Both the position numbers and the translations under genes were made by a program. A stretch of DNA of 64,000 nt, taken from positions 62,001 through 126,000 of the forward strand of contig JAFYYN010000062.1 of NCBI GenBank assembly GCA_017557525.1. The letters run 5' to 3'. Position 1 is the stretch's first letter; every line of letters starts with the position of its first letter. The notes under the pieces were generated by a model. It was not told where the DNA came from. It did not search any database and was given only the letters and a program-made list of their open reading frames with translations. The DNA is from Lachnospiraceae bacterium (lineage in GTDB: Bacteria; Bacillota; Clostridia; Lachnospirales; Lachnospiraceae). Positions 8,588 to 17,008 of this stretch are shown in pieces.

Positions 8588-10795
8588 TTAATCAGCTTCC
8601 TCATAAATATCCATAACCGTGTTATAGATTACCTTCGCAACCTTCTTTGAAAACTTATCATTTACAAGACGGCTGAGTTCATCGTGATTTGACATAAAAC
8701 CGATTTCAAGAAGTACCGCAGGGGCTTTAGAATCCCTTACAACTACAAAATTCTTATTGATTACGCCCTCTCCAAATACCTTGGTATCAAGAGCTGCCGT
8801 AAGATTTTCAAGCATCCTCCAGGCAAGCTTTTCACTGGTAAGACCATTTAGAGAGGTTGTAGTATCCTTATCTCCATAATAAACACTGGTACCGCTTACA
8901 TCAGTATACCAGGAAGAATTGTGGTGGATAGCTATAAACATATCCGCTCCGACAAGCTCAGCAAATGCAGCTCTGTCGTAAAGTGAAAGGAAGGAATCGT
9001 CTATTCTTGTATAATATACCTTGACATCAGAATCCTTAAACAGTTCACGGCAGTTAAGCAGAACCTTTAGATTCAGATCACTTTCATTGTATCCTTCCGC
9101 CTGTGCACCGGGATCATGATCACCGTGTCCAGCATCGATAACTATAACCTTTTTATAGATATTCTTTACAAAATCCATCCTAACTAACACTGTGTTGTCG
9201 TCCACGTCAGATACACCGCAGCCTATAACTATATCGCTTAACAGCTTTATAATTGTTTCATCGGCTTCCGGATCATAGTAGATCTGAATCTGAAGTATTG
9301 ATTCACCGGTGTTATTTATCTCAGCATTTTTATAAAACTCAGAATAATCTCCCTTTATAACAAGATCGGTTATGCAGCTAAGCAGCGTTTCCCTCAGCTC
9401 AAAATCACCGGCCTTAACGTTTTCCGGCACAGGTAATAAGAGTGACTGTACGCAGTTATCCTTATCAATAAAAAACTTATATCCGTCAACAGTATTTACA
9501 ACATTTACAAGGACTTTTTCGACAGGAGTTTCTTCCGACTGTTCGTTGTTTCCATTGTTTTCACTGCCTTCATTATTTTCATTGGTGACATCTGCATCAG
9601 ACGGATCATTACTATCGTCAGGAGCGTTATCTGATTCATTATCTGTATTCACATTTTCAAAATCATTACCCTGATTTTCAGCGATTTCTGTCTCATTATT
9701 ACCGGTCTGCTCAGTTGAAGCAGTATCAGATATATCATTACTACTATCTGAACTTGTATCCGTATTGCTTTCCTCGTTACCTGAAATTGTATCTGTGTTA
9801 CCTTCCTCACTAACTGAACTATCTATTTCATCAACATTTCCAGTCTCGCTCGGATCCACAGGCTTCTCATAATATACCTCAGATGTACCTGTCTCAGAAT
9901 TCCAGAAATAGTAGAATCCGAGATTTTCCATGGTAAATCTTCCTGGTATATAGATGATATCCTCCTCTATGCTCGGGAGATAAAACATCTGGGGAGCGAC
10001 TGCACATCTCTGCAACAAACCGTCAACATAAACAATCCTGCTGTTTAAACAGTAAACAACTTCGTGTTCTTCTGTATTTAACGTAATAACTTCTGTTTCG
10101 TCATCAAAAGTATAATCAACCCCTGACATCCCAAAAAGATCCGAATCTGCGTTTATAAGTGCAGTATCAGATATTATGAGTGAAGGAGCTCCGTAAAGCT
10201 CTACATCCTCTCCATCAAAAGTAATCTTTCCCTTTGTACCCCAGTATCTTATCGTTTCACCGTCTGCTTCATAAGAAAAAGGAATATTTACAGAAACTGT
10301 ACCGGTATCTTCATACCAGAAATAGTCCATCCCGAAAAGCTCGCAAACAAACCTTGTAGGCACAAGGTTTGCCATTATCTTTCCTTTTTTATACTTTATC
10401 CTTATAGGAGCAGAAGGAGCCTCTATTTCTTCACCGTCAAATTCTGCTTTGGTCTGTCCTATGTACATGTTCAGTACATGATCATTATAAGTAATCGTGA
10501 TACGCTTTTTAGACTTTGTATATTTGGTCTTAGCACCCAGAACATCCCTGAACAGCCCGTTTACACTTGCGTAAGCAATATTTCTGTCCGAGATCATAGA
10601 AGGCTGCTCGGAGAGATCTGCTTTGATACCGTCAACCTCGTAAGTGGGTATAACTCCTTTATAAGTAACATATTTACCAAGTGAATAATCCTTATACTTA
10701 AAGCTTGATGCAGCCTGCGTACCGTAAGCGTGCGCAAATACAATAAATAAAAGTAACAAAAGGCTCAAGCCTAAAACAAATTTTACTCTTTTCAT
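8588..10795 (-). CDS. N-acetylmuramoyl-L-alanine amidase with copper-amine-oxidase-like domain
   Basis: 735 residues. Signal peptide at 1-29 (hydrophobic run, then HAYGTQAASS). Residues about 55-315 carry two or more copper amine oxidase-like N-terminal units, which in Firmicutes are thought to bind cell-wall polymers. Residues about 325-425 are an acidic Ser/Thr/Asn/Glu linker. Residues about 550-735 are an Amidase_3 domain that hydrolyses the MurNAc-L-Ala bond: His557 (DAGHGD), Glu571 (YNESDL) and His624 (FIAIHHN) as zinc ligands, and the catalytic Glu697 (LLEIGFMSN). Exported; role in peptidoglycan remodelling or cell separation. A promoter is visible at 10857-10885, divergent from ttcA. 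The start has an AGGGGA ribosome binding site. Confidence 0.92.
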   Translation of the reverse strand: MKRVKFVLGLSLLLLLFIVFAHAYGTQAASSFKYKDYSLGKYVTYKGVIPTYEVDGIKADLSEQPSMISDRNIAYASVNGLFRDVLGAKTKYTKSKKRITITYNDHVLNMYIGQTKAEFDGEEIEAPSAPIRIKYKKGKIMANLVPTRFVCELFGMDYFWYEDTGTVSVNIPFSYEADGETIRYWGTKGKITFDGEDVELYGAPSLIISDTALINADSDLFGMSGVDYTFDDETEVITLNTEEHEVVYCLNSRIVYVDGLLQRCAVAPQMFYLPSIEEDIIYIPGRFTMENLGFYYFWNSETGTSEVYYEKPVDPSETGNVDEIDSSVSEEGNTDTISGNEESNTDTSSDSSNDISDTASTEQTGNNETEIAENQGNDFENVNTDNESDNAPDDSNDPSDADVTNENNEGSENNGNNEQSEETPVEKVLVNVVNTVDGYKFFIDKDNCVQSLLLPVPENVKAGDFELRETLLSCITDLVIKGDYSEFYKNAEINNTGESILQIQIYYDPEADETIIKLLSDIVIGCGVSDVDDNTVLVRMDFVKNIYKKVIVIDAGHGDHDPGAQAEGYNESDLNLKVLLNCRELFKDSDVKVYYTRIDDSFLSLYDRAAFAELVGADMFIAIHHNSSWYTDVSGTSVYYGDKDTTTSLNGLTSEKLAWRMLENLTAALDTKVFGEGVINKNFVVVRDSKAPAVLLEIGFMSNHDELSRLVNDKFSKKVAKVIYNTVMDIYEEAD

Positions 10796-10856
10796 AAAAT
10801 CCCCTAAAATGTATAACTAATGTATTTCATATCAAATTTGGCACTATATCTTGTAT

Positions 10857-10885
10857 ATTATATCACTTTCAAGAAATTTCGTCAA
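10857..10885 (-). promoter_or_regulatory. Promoter of the amidase gene
   Basis: Minus strand TTGACG (10885-10880), 17-bp spacer, TATAAT (10862-10857). It is divergent from the ttcA promoter; the two -35 boxes are 19 bases apart. Confidence 0.75.
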
Positions 10886-10904
10886 TCTATCTTACTCTTT
10901 CTCA

Positions 10905-10933
10905 TTGACTTTTTTTACCAATAGATATATTAT
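10905..10933 (+). promoter_or_regulatory. Promoter of ttcA
   Basis: TTGACT (10905-10910), 17-bp spacer, TATTAT (10928-10933), 41 bases before the ttcA ATG. Confidence 0.7.
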
Positions 10934-10974
10934 TTCAAGCAAATGATTGATAATAACGAGCAGAGGTACTGTTT

Positions 10975-11688
10975 ATGCAGCTAAAAAGACTTCTCAGCCT
11001 TACTAGAAAGGCTGTTGACGAATACAATATGATCGAGGAAGGCGACAGGATTGCCATAGGTATTTCAGGTGGCAAGGACAGCCTTACGCTCCTATACGCT
11101 CTTAACGGACTTAGGCGTTTTTATCCTAAGCACTTTGAAATTGAAGCAATCACTATTAACATTGGCTTTGAAGAGTTTGATACCTCAAGGATAAAAGCCC
11201 TATGTGATGAGCTTGGCGTACATTATACCGTTGTAAATACTGAGATCAAGCAGGTTGTTTTTGATATTAGAAAAGAAGAAAACCCGTGTTCACTGTGTGC
11301 AAAAATGCGTAAAGGTGCATTTAACGATGAAGCAAAGAGGCTTGGATGTAACAAAGAGGCATATGCTCACCATAAGGATGATGCTATCGAAACGTCTCTT
11401 ATGTCGCTGATCTACGAGGGGCATTACTACTGCTATGCTCCTGTCACATATCTTGACAGAATGGATATTACACTCATCAGGCCTCTGTTATATGTTGATG
11501 AGTGTGATGTTGTAGGCTTTAAAAACCTGTATAATCTGCCTGTTGAGAAAAACCCCTGCCCTGCTGACGGTTATACCAAACGGGAATATGTTAAAAACCT
11601 CATAAAAGACATGGAAAAAGAGAGTAAAGGTGTTAAAGACAGGCTGTTTCATGCCGTTCATGAGTATTGGGAAACTAAAAAGAAATAA
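10975..11688 (+). CDS. ttcA: TtcA-family tRNA 2-thiocytidine synthetase (PP-loop ATPase)
   Basis: 237 residues. The PP-loop SGGKDS at 31-36 activates the target base with ATP. Cys105 and Cys108 (NPCSLC) plus Cys195 (EKNPCPADG) match the three cysteines that hold the [4Fe-4S] cluster of E. coli TtcA, which thiolates C32 of certain tRNAs in the cytoplasm. It is shorter than the E. coli enzyme (about 310), as common in Clostridia, and the exact tRNA target in this group is less certain. One of only two plus-strand genes in the window; it has its own promoter (10905-10933) and an AGAGGT ribosome binding site. Related paralogues of the TtcA/TilS superfamily are the main alternative. Confidence 0.82.
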   Translation: MQLKRLLSLTRKAVDEYNMIEEGDRIAIGISGGKDSLTLLYALNGLRRFYPKHFEIEAITINIGFEEFDTSRIKALCDELGVHYTVVNTEIKQVVFDIRKEENPCSLCAKMRKGAFNDEAKRLGCNKEAYAHHKDDAIETSLMSLIYEGHYYCYAPVTYLDRMDITLIRPLLYVDECDVVGFKNLYNLPVEKNPCPADGYTKREYVKNLIKDMEKESKGVKDRLFHAVHEYWETKKK

Positions 11689-11703
11689 AAATATTCAAAA
11701 ATG

Positions 11704-11732
11704 CAAACATTTGTTTGACAAGTATTTGTTTA
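11704..11732 (+). promoter_or_regulatory. Probable LexA operator(s) (SOS box) before lexA
   Basis: CAAACATTTGTTTG (11704-11717) is a near-perfect palindrome (6-bp arms) resembling the Firmicute SOS box CGAACATATGTTCG, with a weaker second copy CAAGTATTTGTTTA at 11719-11732. Both overlap the -35 box of lexA, where repressor would block transcription. This supports autoregulation. Binding is inferred from sequence only. Confidence 0.6.
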
Positions 11733-11743
11733 TATGCTATTAT
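11715..11743 (+). promoter_or_regulatory. Promoter of lexA
   Basis: TTGACA (11715-11720), 17-bp spacer, TATTAT (11738-11743): a near-consensus sigma-A promoter overlapped by the putative LexA operators. Confidence 0.8.
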
Positions 11744-11831
11744 AAATGAGTAAAGTTTCAAACTAATCATTAGCAGACAACCCGATATTATTGTATGATA
11801 TACCGGTATACCTGATAGAAAGGATGTAAAT

Positions 11832-12452
11832 ATGCCTGAAAACATTACAAAGAAACAGCAGGAAATACTTGATTATATAAAAGCACAGATCAGTAAAAAG
11901 GGCTTTCCGCCTTCGGTAAGAGAGATATGTGCAGCGGTAAACCTTAAGTCAACCTCTTCTGTACATACTTATTTAAGTGCTCTAGAGAAAAAGGGTTATA
12001 TACGCCGTGATCCCGCTAAATCACGCTGTATCGAGATTACTGACGGCTCTGCTGCTACCGAAAGCAATGTAACAAGCATCAATGTACCGATTTTAGGTCA
12101 GGTAACTGCCGGTCTTCCCATACTTGCAGTTGAAAATATTGAGGGTTACTTCCCTCTCCCTGCAGATTCTGTGCCCAATGGCTTTGAGACCTTTATGCTT
12201 AGAGTCAAGGGTGAAAGTATGATAAATGCTGGTATTTTTGACAAAGACCTCATCCTGGTGCGCAGCCAGAGCACTGCTGAAAATGGTGAAAAGGTAGTTG
12301 CCATGGTTGATGACTCAGTTACAGTAAAGACCTTTTATAAAGAAAAAGGACATTTCAGGCTCCAGCCCGAAAATGATACCTTTGACCCGATCATAGTTGA
12401 TAAATGTCAGATACTCGGCAAGGTAATCGGTCTTTTCCGTACTATTAAATAA
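11832..12452 (+). CDS. lexA: LexA repressor, SOS response regulator
   Basis: 206 residues, standard length. An N-terminal winged helix (about 1-70, including FPPSVREICAAVNLKSTSSVH) binds SOS boxes; the C-terminal S24 peptidase domain (about 85-206) undergoes RecA-stimulated self-cleavage. The scissile Ala93-Gly94 (QVTAGLPI), catalytic Ser129 (KGESMI) and Lys166 (SVTVKTFY) are all present, so it should be cleavable. ATG 11832 sits behind AAAGGATG. The promoter and probable self-operator are at 11704-11743, and a strong terminator follows, so it is monocistronic. No SOS target gene such as an error-prone polymerase lies adjacent. Confidence 0.96.
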   Translation: MPENITKKQQEILDYIKAQISKKGFPPSVREICAAVNLKSTSSVHTYLSALEKKGYIRRDPAKSRCIEITDGSAATESNVTSINVPILGQVTAGLPILAVENIEGYFPLPADSVPNGFETFMLRVKGESMINAGIFDKDLILVRSQSTAENGEKVVAMVDDSVTVKTFYKEKGHFRLQPENDTFDPIIVDKCQILGKVIGLFRTIK

Positions 12453-12468
12453 TTACTTACAACCATTA

Positions 12469-12520
12469 AATACCCCCAGGCATGTTAGTTTTCCGTGTCC
12501 TGCCTGGGGGTATCCTTTTA
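12469..12520 (+). terminator. Terminator of lexA
   Basis: ATACCCCCAGGCA (12470-12482) pairs perfectly with TGCCTGGGGGTAT (12501-12513), an 18-nt loop, then CCTTTTA. It may also stop minus-strand transcription coming out of rsfS. Confidence 0.85.
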
Positions 12521-12571
12521 TATTGCGTTTTTATATCAAATTTTTTAGCTTATTATTATCTATCTATTTTT

Positions 12572-12916
12572 TTATAGAAACTTACCGTCACTCCATATTC
12601 TCTCTAGGTTATAGAACTCACGGTCTTCTCTTTGGAATACATGGACAACGACATCACCGTAATCCAAAAGTATCCATCCGCTGTTTCGGTTTCCCTCCTG
12701 CTTTTTAGAATATACAGAAAGTTTTCCGAGTTCCTCACTTACATTATCCACTATAGCCTCTAACTGTGAAGAGTTGGATGCACTGCATATAACAAAGTAA
12801 TCTGTAACACTGGAAATTTCACCTATATAGATTACCTTGATATTCTCAGCCTTCTTATCATCCATGGCTTTTCTGGCTGTTTCAACAACCTGCTCTATAT
12901 TAATGTTCTTATTCAT
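12572..12916 (-). CDS. rsfS: Ribosomal silencing factor RsfS
   Basis: 114 residues, matching the RsfS/Iojap family (about 105-120). It binds L14 on the large subunit and prevents subunit joining when nutrients are short. Conserved segments visible: DYFVICSASNSSQLEAIVDNV, GWILLDYGDVVVHVF and REFYNLERIW. The last gene of a minus-strand run obg-yhbY-nadD/yqeK-rsfS, 30 bases after nadD, a conserved Firmicute arrangement. ATG 12916 has a GGGAGAAG site somewhat far upstream. Confidence 0.93.
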   Translation of the reverse strand: MNKNINIEQVVETARKAMDDKKAENIKVIYIGEISSVTDYFVICSASNSSQLEAIVDNVSEELGKLSVYSKKQEGNRNSGWILLDYGDVVVHVFQREDREFYNLERIWSDGKFL

Positions 12917-12946
12917 GTTTCTTTAAAACTTCTCCCTTAAATCTAA

Positions 12947-14191
12947 TTATTTGTTCAGAAACTTTTTATAATACTCATATGTCTCTACCGTTGTCATGCA
13001 GACATTATCTTTATAGGCAGAAAGAATATAAGGCACAACATTATTCAATACATGTGCACATGCAAGATCAAGATCATATGTTGCAATAGACCGAATAACA
13101 TCCAGGGATGGCTTATAATCAATCTGTCTGCCGGGTTCAATGACATCGCTCATGTAAACTATCTTTTCTAATATGCTCATTTCCGGTTTTCCGGTAGTAT
13201 GATAGTTTATAGCACTTATTATATCCTCATCGGCTATACCATACTTTTCCTTTGCCCAGACCGCACCAACCTTGGAGTGCAGCAGATTTGATGCCTGACG
13301 TCTTTCTACTTCATCATATCGGATGCCTAGCTTATCGCATTCATTAAGTATCTCTTCATCATTCAGATGCTTTGCGCAGTCATGTAAAAGTCCTGCAGTA
13401 TAGGCTTTAACCGGGTCATAACCATGCAGCTTTGCCAGTTTAAAGCACATTGAGGCAACATTCATTATATGAGTATATCTCTTTGGCTTCATAAGAGCCT
13501 TCATATCATCTCTGATCTTTACAAAGGTCTTATTTTCGTATAACCCCTTTTCTTTGATATAATCAATTACATCCTTTGCCAGTAAACCGTTTACCGAAAT
13601 ACCGCATTCAAGATAATTTCTTATATCAGAAGAAGAAATACTTACCAGAGGTGACGAAAGGAATACTATTTCCGGTGTAAATACCTGTCCGTTTAATTCG
13701 CAGGTAAATTTTTTCCTGATCCTGTCGGCAGTTACAGCATAATCACACTCTGTAAACTCTTCGGCACTAACTCTTTCCTTAAGCTCTGTTGCACGAGGAG
13801 CTACAACCAGTGTACAGTTTTGCAGTATTATATCCGGTAAATGCCAGTCCTCAAAGTAATCAAGCGAATCCCCACCGATTATAAAATAGTACTTTGTATC
13901 AGGATTTTCCTTTTTTAATAAACTAAAAGTATCAGATGAATAGGTGGGCCCTTCCCTTCTTAATTCAAAATCAGAAAGTTCAAAGAAAGGATAAGGCTTA
14001 ATAGCTCTTTCTATCATAGCACAGCGGTCCTCTTCGGATGCTATGCAGTCCATTTTCTTATATGTAGGCTGCTTGGACGGCATAAAAAGGACCTTATCAA
14101 GATTAAGCATATCATAAGCTCTCGATGCTACCATAATATGTGATAAATGAACGGGATTAAAGGTACCTCCCATAACTCCAATTCGTTCCAT
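12947..14191 (-). CDS. nadD: Bifunctional NadD-YqeK fusion: nicotinate-nucleotide adenylyltransferase plus HD hydrolase
   Basis: 414 residues, two proteins in one. Residues 1-200 are NadD, which makes deamido-NAD from nicotinate mononucleotide and ATP: GGTFNPVHLSH at 8-18 and ISSSDIRNYL near 190 are the nucleotidyltransferase motifs. Residues about 215-410 are a YqeK-type HD domain (YTHIMNVASM, LLHDCAKHL, NYHTTG), a family shown in Bacillus and others to hydrolyse Ap4A to ADP. The two are separate adjacent genes in Bacillus; the fusion is common in Lachnospiraceae. One reading frame with no stop at the junction near residue 210. It is flanked by yhbY (11 bases upstream) and rsfS. Confidence 0.94.
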   Translation of the reverse strand: MERIGVMGGTFNPVHLSHIMVASRAYDMLNLDKVLFMPSKQPTYKKMDCIASEEDRCAMIERAIKPYPFFELSDFELRREGPTYSSDTFSLLKKENPDTKYYFIIGGDSLDYFEDWHLPDIILQNCTLVVAPRATELKERVSAEEFTECDYAVTADRIRKKFTCELNGQVFTPEIVFLSSPLVSISSSDIRNYLECGISVNGLLAKDVIDYIKEKGLYENKTFVKIRDDMKALMKPKRYTHIMNVASMCFKLAKLHGYDPVKAYTAGLLHDCAKHLNDEEILNECDKLGIRYDEVERRQASNLLHSKVGAVWAKEKYGIADEDIISAINYHTTGKPEMSILEKIVYMSDVIEPGRQIDYKPSLDVIRSIATYDLDLACAHVLNNVVPYILSAYKDNVCMTTVETYEYYKKFLNK

Positions 14192-14202
14192 ACTGATACC
14201 CT

Positions 14203-14508
14203 CTATTTTGCCTTTTTCTCTCTCGGGAGCTCGATTTTTTTGTTTTTCTTTGATTCCTTATAAAGAATGATCTTTTTGCCAATAACCTGTACAACATGTG
14301 AACCGGTCCTTTCAGAAAGTATCTGAGCAAGCTCCTTTGGATCATCTGCACAGTTTTTAAGCACTGAAATCTTTATAAGCTCCCTTGCCTCCAAAGCTTC
14401 AGATATACCATCTGTAAACTCGGGAGTTATACTGGACTTTCCAATCTGATATATAGGGTCAATATTCATCGCAAGACCCTTTAAAAATGCACGCTGTTTT
14501 GTTGTCAT
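14203..14508 (-). CDS. yhbY: YhbY-type CRM-domain RNA-binding protein
   Basis: 101 residues from ATG 14508 (MTTKQRAFLKGLAMN), preceded by GAGG 5 bases upstream; a GTG two codons earlier is less likely. The CRM (YhbY) fold covers residues 1-90: IYQIGKSSITPEF, ALEARELIKISVL and HVVQVIGKKIILYK. It associates with pre-50S ribosomes and is thought to help large-subunit assembly. It ends in a lysine-rich tail. Located between obg and nadD in a ribosome assembly operon. Confidence 0.9.
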   Translation of the reverse strand: MTTKQRAFLKGLAMNIDPIYQIGKSSITPEFTDGISEALEARELIKISVLKNCADDPKELAQILSERTGSHVVQVIGKKIILYKESKKNKKIELPREKKAK

Positions 14509-14563
14509 TTTCACCTCATCATACCACTTTCGTGGTTAAAACAATATTAAACTGCTACAGATA

Positions 14564-15853
14564 TTACCTGTAATAGTCGAAATCCCAACCGTACAATCTA
14601 ACGGTATCGCCTTCCTGTATACCAAGCTCTTCCAACTTATCTAATATACCGTTTTCCTTTAAGAAATTTTGGAAAAAGGAGAAGCCCTTTTCAGAATCAA
14701 GATTTGTGTATCCAAGCATTCTTTCAATCCTGGGACCTTCAACAAGGTATACCTTTTCTTCCTCATCGTAGGAAACTGTAAACGGAAGATTTGTATCTAT
14801 CTTTTCTTCATATACGAAATCAGGCTCATAAACGATAGGATCATCGCCGACAGTCTTAAGCAATTCGTATGTACGGTAAAGTAGTTCTTTTACTCCTTCT
14901 CCTGAAACAGCTGAAATTGCCATAACCTCAATACCCTTAGGCTCAAAATGATCCTTTAGCTTCTTTAAAGCTTCTTCCTTTTCCTCACCGTAAAGGACAT
15001 CTATCTTGTTGGCTGCAATGATCTGGGGCTTTTTTAATAGCTCCGGGTTATATTTTTCAAGCTCTAAAGTTATCTTTTCAATATCATCAATAGGGTCCCT
15101 GCCCTCAACAGATGCAGCATCCACTATATGGATAAGCACCTTAGTCCTCTCAATATGCTTTAAGAACTGATGACCGAGCCCAATGCCTTCGCTGGCACCC
15201 TCAATAAGTCCTGGGATATCAGCAATGATAAAACCTTTACCGCCATCGAGATCTACAACGCCAAGATTAGGATTAAGAGTGGTAAAATGGTAATTTGCTA
15301 TTTTAGGTCTTGCATTTGATACTCTTGAAAGGAAGGTCGACTTTCCGACATTGGGAAAACCAACGAGACCTACATCCGCAATACACTTTAACTCTAAGAT
15401 CAGATTAAGCTCTTTAGCTACCTGACCGGGCTGAGCATATTTGGGAGCCTGCATTGTAGAGGTTGCATAATGCATATTGCCCTTACCGCCGCGGCCACCT
15501 GTAAGGATAACCTGTCTGCTGTTCTCATGGGACATATCTGCAACTATCTTACCAGATTCTTCCTCACGTAAAACAGTCCCTTCAGGTACTTTGATAATGA
15601 GATCCTCGCCGTTCATACCGCTGCATCTCTTATTTTTTCCATCTTCACCGTTCTGGGCACAGAATTTATGCTGAAACCTGAAGTCGTTAAGAGTATTAAG
15701 TCCCTTATCCACCTCAAAAATGACATCTCCACCTCTGCCGCCGTCTCCTCCGTCCGGACCACCATCCGGTACGAATTTCTCACGTCTGAAGCTTACATGT
15801 CCGTCTCCGCCTTTACCGGACCTGATGTAGATTTTAGCTGTATCCGCAAACAT
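14564..15853 (-). CDS. obg: GTPase Obg (CgtA)
   Basis: 429 residues from ATG 15853 (MFADTAKIYI) with GGAAAGGAAG just upstream; the 36 extra residues of a longer frame would translate an intergenic repeat. Three domains: glycine-rich Obg fold (1-158, GGPDGGDGGRGGDV), GTPase domain (about 159-335) with G1 GFPNVGKST, G3 DIPG and G4 NKID, and C-terminal OCT domain (about 350-429). Obg binds pre-50S ribosomes and ppGpp and links ribosome assembly to growth state. It starts a run with yhbY, nadD-yqeK and rsfS and is separated from rpmA upstream by a strong terminator. Confidence 0.95.
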   Translation of the reverse strand: MFADTAKIYIRSGKGGDGHVSFRREKFVPDGGPDGGDGGRGGDVIFEVDKGLNTLNDFRFQHKFCAQNGEDGKNKRCSGMNGEDLIIKVPEGTVLREEESGKIVADMSHENSRQVILTGGRGGKGNMHYATSTMQAPKYAQPGQVAKELNLILELKCIADVGLVGFPNVGKSTFLSRVSNARPKIANYHFTTLNPNLGVVDLDGGKGFIIADIPGLIEGASEGIGLGHQFLKHIERTKVLIHIVDAASVEGRDPIDDIEKITLELEKYNPELLKKPQIIAANKIDVLYGEEKEEALKKLKDHFEPKGIEVMAISAVSGEGVKELLYRTYELLKTVGDDPIVYEPDFVYEEKIDTNLPFTVSYDEEEKVYLVEGPRIERMLGYTNLDSEKGFSFFQNFLKENGILDKLEELGIQEGDTVRLYGWDFDYYR

Positions 15854-15873
15854 TTTAACTTCCTTTCCATAAA

Positions 15874-15925
15874 GGCTTCCCCTTGAGGAGAAGCTGTCAG
15901 CTTCAGCTGACTGATGAGGTGGTCC
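15874..15925 (-). repeat. Dispersed two-hairpin repeat before obg
   Basis: On the minus strand it begins GGACCACCTCATCAGTCAGC and ends AAGGGGAAGCC. Two hairpins: GTCAGC/GCTGAC and GCTTCTCC/GGGGAAGC. The layout matches a small repeat that I recall from gut Clostridia genomes. A truncated relative lies at 42017-42041. Confidence 0.6.
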
Positions 15926-15943
15926 CTGTGATTGACCAACTTC

Positions 15944-15972
15944 AAAAAAAGGCCGTCGCATATGCGACAGCC
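15944..15972 (-). terminator. Terminator of rplU-prp-rpmA
   Basis: On the minus strand GGCTGTCGC/GCGACGGCC (9 bp, one G-U) around ATAT, followed by seven U (15950-15944). It starts 12 bases after the rpmA stop. Confidence 0.9.
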
Positions 15973-15984
15973 CACAATCACAAA

Positions 15985-16269
15985 TTATTCAGCAACAGGA
16001 TAAACGCTTGCCTGCTTCTTATCTCTGCCCTTTCTCTCGAATCTTAATGTTCCGTCAACAAGTGCGAATAATGTATCGTCACCGCCACGCCCAACATTAA
16101 CACCGGGATGAATTCTTGTTCCGCGCTGCTTGTAAAGGATATTTCCGGCCTTTACAAACTGTCCGTCAGCACGCTTAGCTCCTAATCTCTTAGACTCGGA
16201 ATCTCTACCGTTCTTGGTAGAACCAACACCCTTTTTATGAGCGAAGAACTGAAGGTTCATCTTTAACAT
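15985..16269 (-). CDS. rpmA: 50S ribosomal protein L27 with cleavable N-terminal extension
   Basis: 94 residues. L27 reaches into the peptidyl transferase centre. The N-terminus [20 protein letters not shown] carries the Firmicute extension ending LQFF-A, which in Staphylococcus aureus and relatives is removed by the cysteine protease Prp before assembly; prp is the next gene upstream. Mature protein is predicted to start AHKKG. The rest ([21 protein letters not shown]) is typical. Third gene of rplU-prp-rpmA, with a strong terminator after it. Confidence 0.97.
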   Translation of the reverse strand: MLKMNLQFFAHKKGVGSTKNGRDSESKRLGAKRADGQFVKAGNILYKQRGTRIHPGVNVGRGGDDTLFALVDGTLRFERKGRDKKQASVYPVAE

Positions 16270-16281
16270 GTCCTACACCTC

Positions 16282-16602
16282 CTAATTTTCTATTCTGATG
16301 TACTTTTTACCGTAACTTTTCTGAATCTGCTCGACACCTAACTTTAAGCTTTTAAGCAAAAGCACGGCATCATCATTAGATCCATCCTTTAATCTGAAAT
16401 AAATGCGTCCTTTTTTCTCGTCTTCTTCAACCTCAAAGCCACAATCAGTCAACTCTTCAACAGAATTGATAGTTGTAAAAACCAGGGCTGATACAGCTGC
16501 ACAAATAATATCATTACCTGCAGATGCATAACCTGCATGTCCTTTAAACTCAAATCCGTCTAGTATTTGGTTTTCAGCATATAAAAAGGATATCTTTATC
16601 AT
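16282..16602 (-). CDS. prp: Ribosomal processing cysteine protease Prp (YsxB family)
   Basis: 106 residues. The conserved HAGYA (FKGHAGYASAG, His about 21) and Cys about 34 (DIICAAVSAL) form the catalytic pair of Prp, which cuts the N-terminal extension off L27. The position between rplU and rpmA is the classic Firmicute arrangement, and the LQFFA site is present in the neighbouring rpmA product. No strong ribosome binding site is seen at ATG 16602, and rplU lies 18 bases upstream, so translation may be coupled or kept low. Confidence 0.93.
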   Translation of the reverse strand: MIKISFLYAENQILDGFEFKGHAGYASAGNDIICAAVSALVFTTINSVEELTDCGFEVEEDEKKGRIYFRLKDGSNDDAVLLLKSLKLGVEQIQKSYGKKYIRIEN

Positions 16603-16620
16603 TTATTCCGGGATTCGTGA

Positions 16621-16929
16621 TTAAGCATTGATCTTGTCAATCTTAACTTTTGTAAAGAGCTGTCTGTGTCCATTCTTCTTATGATAACCGGACTTTCTCT
16701 TGTACTTGTAAACAACTACTTTCCTGCTCTTGCCTTCTTCAACTACTGTAGCTGAAACCTTAGCTCCGCTAACTGTAGGATTTCCAAGAACGAGTGAACC
16801 GTTATTTACTGCAAGTACCTGGTCGAAATTTACAGTCTCACCTTCAGCTGCACCAAGCTTCTCAACCTTGATAACATCGCCTTCAGCAACCTTGTACTGC
16901 TTTCCGCCTGTAGCAATAATAGCGTACAT
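16621..16929 (-). CDS. rplU: 50S ribosomal protein L21
   Basis: 102 residues, [20 protein letters not shown] at the N-terminus and the C-terminal [14 protein letters not shown] typical of L21, which binds 23S rRNA. ATG 16929 follows AGGAGGATTCAAA. First gene of rplU-prp-rpmA. The 5' leader (16930-17005) looks like the L21 leader that allows autogenous control. Confidence 0.97.
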   Translation of the reverse strand: MYAIIATGGKQYKVAEGDVIKVEKLGAAEGETVNFDQVLAVNNGSLVLGNPTVSGAKVSATVVEEGKSRKVVVYKYKRKSGYHKKNGHRQLFTKVKIDKINA

Positions 16930-17003
16930 TTTGAATCCTCCTATAAATAATCTCGCCAGCTGTGGGGGACAAATGTCACTTAACCCTCGCTGTGCGGCAC
17001 ACT
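16930..17003 (-). ncRNA. Probable L21 ribosomal-protein leader RNA
   Basis: The 5' UTR of rplU contains ordered motifs on the minus strand: GUGCCGCACAGCGAGGG, then AAGUGACAUUUGUC, then CCCACAGCUGGCGAG, ahead of the ribosome binding site. Two similar CACAGC...GAG segments flank a small hairpin (GUGAC/GUC). This is the arrangement I recall for the Rfam L21_leader family of Firmicutes, which binds L21 to regulate the operon. A covariance-model search was not possible. Confidence 0.55.
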
Positions 17004-17008
17004 TGGTT

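Noticed and set aside
15854..15961. N-terminal extension of Obg by 36 residues
   Set aside because: It would translate the intergenic repeat; the family starts at MFADTAKIYI, which has its own ribosome binding site.
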